DNA of 6,449 bases from the NCBI GenBank assembly GCA_031276415.1, contig JAISNF010000262.1:1-6449 (forward strand), read 5' to 3'. Within the stretch, counting starts at the first letter, position 1; each line of letters opens with the position of its first letter. Of the stretch, positions 5,367-6,449 are shown piece by piece. Source of the stretch: Planctomycetaceae bacterium (GTDB lineage Bacteria > Planctomycetota > Planctomycetia > Pirellulales > Thermoguttaceae). The notes under the pieces were generated by a model. The model saw nothing but the letters and a program-made list of their open reading frames with translations. It was not told where the DNA came from and searched no databases. The position numbers and the translations under genes were made by a program.

Positions 5367-5370
5367 AATT
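5347..5370 (-). repeat. 24-base identical start-region repeat (with 4065-4088)
   Basis: This is the partner of 4065-4088. It spans the leader end, the start codon and the MPNNNLA codons of copy 3, with the 14-base core also at 757-770. Such identical blocks at gene starts are good substrates for recombination and could explain how the bodies downstream come to differ. Confidence 0.8.
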
Positions 5371-5378
5371 ATTGTTCC

Positions 5379-5393
5379 TTTCCTGATAGGAAA
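5379..5393 (-). promoter_or_regulatory. Short hairpin overlapping the Shine-Dalgarno site of copy 3
   Basis: TTTCCT-GAT-AGGAAA is a perfect 6-bp inverted repeat with a 3-base loop. In the minus-strand RNA, the second arm supplies the AGGAAA of the AGGAAAGGAA ribosome site. It could reduce initiation, but the stem is short and A/T-rich, so the effect may be slight. Confidence 0.35.
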
Positions 5394-5417
5394 ATTATTA
5401 AAAATGAAATGAAAATT

Positions 5418-6449
5418 TTAACTAACTTTTTGTAATTGTTCACGATAATGCGCACGAAGTGCCACAAGTGCTCTCGCCATTTCTAACAATTCGTCTTTGG
5501 TCGATTTCATAAGTTCATCATGTCTCACTGGGGCAACCCCACGCACACTCGCCATCTCCTTAACAACAAATGCTTTGGCTTTGTCTAAAACCTCTTGAAT
5601 CTTTTTGACTTTTTGCCAATCCGATTGCGATAATACATTTCCTTTTTTATCCCTACCCGTAATTTCATATAACTGCGTGGTCAAATCTAAAACATGTTTT
5701 CGTAACTCCTCAATCCGACGACGGGACTCTTCCGTTTCCTGCGTGTTTTTATCACCCTCTTTGCGAAAATCATTAACAGGAACATTTTGTTTCACTGATG
5801 CAGCATTTGACGATGTGTTCAAAACAACACCATCCGGCATTGTATATTTCGTTTCAATAGAAATCTGAATACGATCATTGCCCAATGTTATTGTATCACC
5901 ATCAATAGAATACGACTGATAAAACGATTCACTACCGTTGCCCGTAAAAACCGTGTAAATAAAAAATAACGGATTGGGAAAAACATCAATAATACTCGCA
6001 TACGGTTTGTACTCATCTTTATCTTTTAAACCGGCTGCCAACGTTTCACTAACTAAACGATCCAATTCTGTACGAATCGTGTTAAATGACCACACCTTCG
6101 GCTTAGCCGTAGTATTCGTTTCTGCTCCTGTCATTGCGGGAATCGATAACGATGACGCATTAAGTACAGTGCCATCTTTTGTAGTGTACTTCGTCTCAAC
6201 AGCAACCTCTTCCACATCATCCCCAAGTACAACCGCACTTTCTTTATTTATTGTGTAACTCCGTCGATATTCCGTAGTTATACCTTTATCACGTACCGCA
6301 TATACTACAAATGTCGGAAATACATCAATAACGTAACTATATGTTTCCGTACCGCTAGAGGCAGGACGTGCTACTTCCAATAACCGCCCTAATTCATCTC
6401 GTAACGGATTCGCCGACCATGTCTTTAGTTTTTTATCACCCTCAATAGT
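5418..6449 (-). CDS. Partial protein with tandem phage-head-like beta units and coiled-coil tail
   Basis: The frame is open to the right edge, so the N-terminus is missing; 343 residues are visible. There are two related units. Unit 1 covers visible residues 7-100 (W11-S-x-N-x-L/I-R-x-E-L-x-R-L; YVIDVFPTFVVYAV; YRRSYTI; LGDDVEEVAVETKYTTKDGTVLN). Unit 2 covers residues 116-214 (W120, SIIDVFPNPLFFIYTV, FYQSYSIDGDTITLG, ISIETKYTMPDGVVLN). The period is 109 residues. The pattern helix, then V-x-D-V-[FY]-x-x-x-V-[VI]-Y, then Y-x-x-x-Y-[TS]-[IV], then T-L-G recalls a beta domain I associate with phage head or prohead-protease-region proteins. I state this from memory without a search. Residues about 236-343 are helical and charged (ESRRRIEELRKHVLDL; LMKSTKDELLEMARALVALR). 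Any start codon near 6380 is only internal. It is probably the first of this block in view. Confidence 0.75.
   Translation of the reverse strand, partial: TIEGDKKLKTWSANPLRDELGRLLEVARPASSGTETYSYVIDVFPTFVVYAVRDKGITTEYRRSYTINKESAVVLGDDVEEVAVETKYTTKDGTVLNASSLSIPAMTGAETNTTAKPKVWSFNTIRTELDRLVSETLAAGLKDKDEYKPYASIIDVFPNPLFFIYTVFTGNGSESFYQSYSIDGDTITLGNDRIQISIETKYTMPDGVVLNTSSNAASVKQNVPVNDFRKEGDKNTQETEESRRRIEELRKHVLDLTTQLYEITGRDKKGNVLSQSDWQKVKKIQEVLDKAKAFVVKEMASVRGVAPVRHDELMKSTKDELLEMARALVALRAHYREQLQKVS
5808..6104 (-). repeat. Tandem beta unit 2 of the partial gene
   Basis: This encodes visible residues 116-214 of the partial protein and repeats the pattern of 6150-6431 at the protein level: W-S-x-N, IDVFP, SY-[ST]-I, LG-[DN]-D, ETKYT, DG-x-VLN. 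The nucleotide sequences have diverged clearly, so the duplication is old. Confidence 0.75.
6150..6431 (-). repeat. Tandem beta unit 1 of the partial gene
   Basis: This encodes visible residues 7-100 of the partial protein, related to 5808-6104. The visible residues before it (TIEGDK) could be the end of a further unit or linker outside the window. Confidence 0.75.

Noticed and set aside
5605..6258. Two + strand frames (5605-5868 and 5974-6258) opposite the partial gene
   Set aside because: Both lie antisense to the tandem beta units, whose clear internal repeat shows that the minus frame is the coding one.
6380..6380. TTG at 6380 as the start of the tandem-unit protein
   Set aside because: The frame stays open to 6449 and the extra 23 codons match the W-S-x-N / R-x-E-L segment of unit 2, so translation begins outside the window.
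1..6449. CRISPR array, tRNA, rRNA, insertion sequence or integrase
   Set aside because: No regularly spaced repeats, cloverleaf-like tRNA, transposase or integrase motifs or terminal inverted repeats were seen on either strand.

Overview
The window looks like a bacterial or phage/prophage accessory region. Shine-Dalgarno-like AGGAG/AGGAAAGG sites lie at normal spacing before most starts, there is a good sigma70-type promoter, and there is one clear intrinsic terminator. The host cannot be fixed from this sequence. There are no RNA genes, CRISPR arrays, transposases or tRNAs. A viral or prophage origin is my inference. It rests on long runs of small, mostly unknown, co-directional genes, one protein with a tandem domain that resembles domains I associate with phage head proteins, and one gene with its own promoter inserted against the grain like a phage 'moron'.

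Layout. Nine of the ten genes, plus one dead copy, lie on the minus strand in two blocks. Right block, read from 6449 leftwards: a protein running off the window edge with two tandem ~95-residue beta-type units and a coiled-coil tail; a small coiled-coil protein (5366-5010); a decayed paralog fused with an intrinsic terminator (about 4993-4897); a 232-residue Cys-containing unknown (4841-4143); and a second small coiled-coil protein (4084-3686). A + strand gene (2817-3689) follows. It is A/T-rich, has its own promoter (2733-2761), and encodes the C-terminal part of a GmrSD-type (DUF262/DUF1524) protein with Gln in place of the catalytic His. Left block: a membrane-anchored or secreted CAP-domain protein (2581-1745), a 209-residue coiled-coil protein (1681-1052), a 70-residue protein (1030-818), a third small coiled-coil protein (776-399) and a 93-residue unknown (368-87).

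The main unifying signal is a shared N-terminal module of about 33 residues, of the form M-[SP]-N-N-N-L-A-[DN]-I-S-x-F-E-x-[LI]-Q ... M-S-V-F-N. It is carried by three small proteins whose C-terminal parts are divergent coiled coils. A fourth, broken copy exists, and a fifth protein (1681-1052) has a diverged version. A fixed leader on variable coiled-coil bodies suggests a sorting, packaging or docking tag. A capsid-targeting sequence for virion-internal proteins is one attractive but unproven reading. The broken copy has been turned into the terminator of the gene upstream of it.
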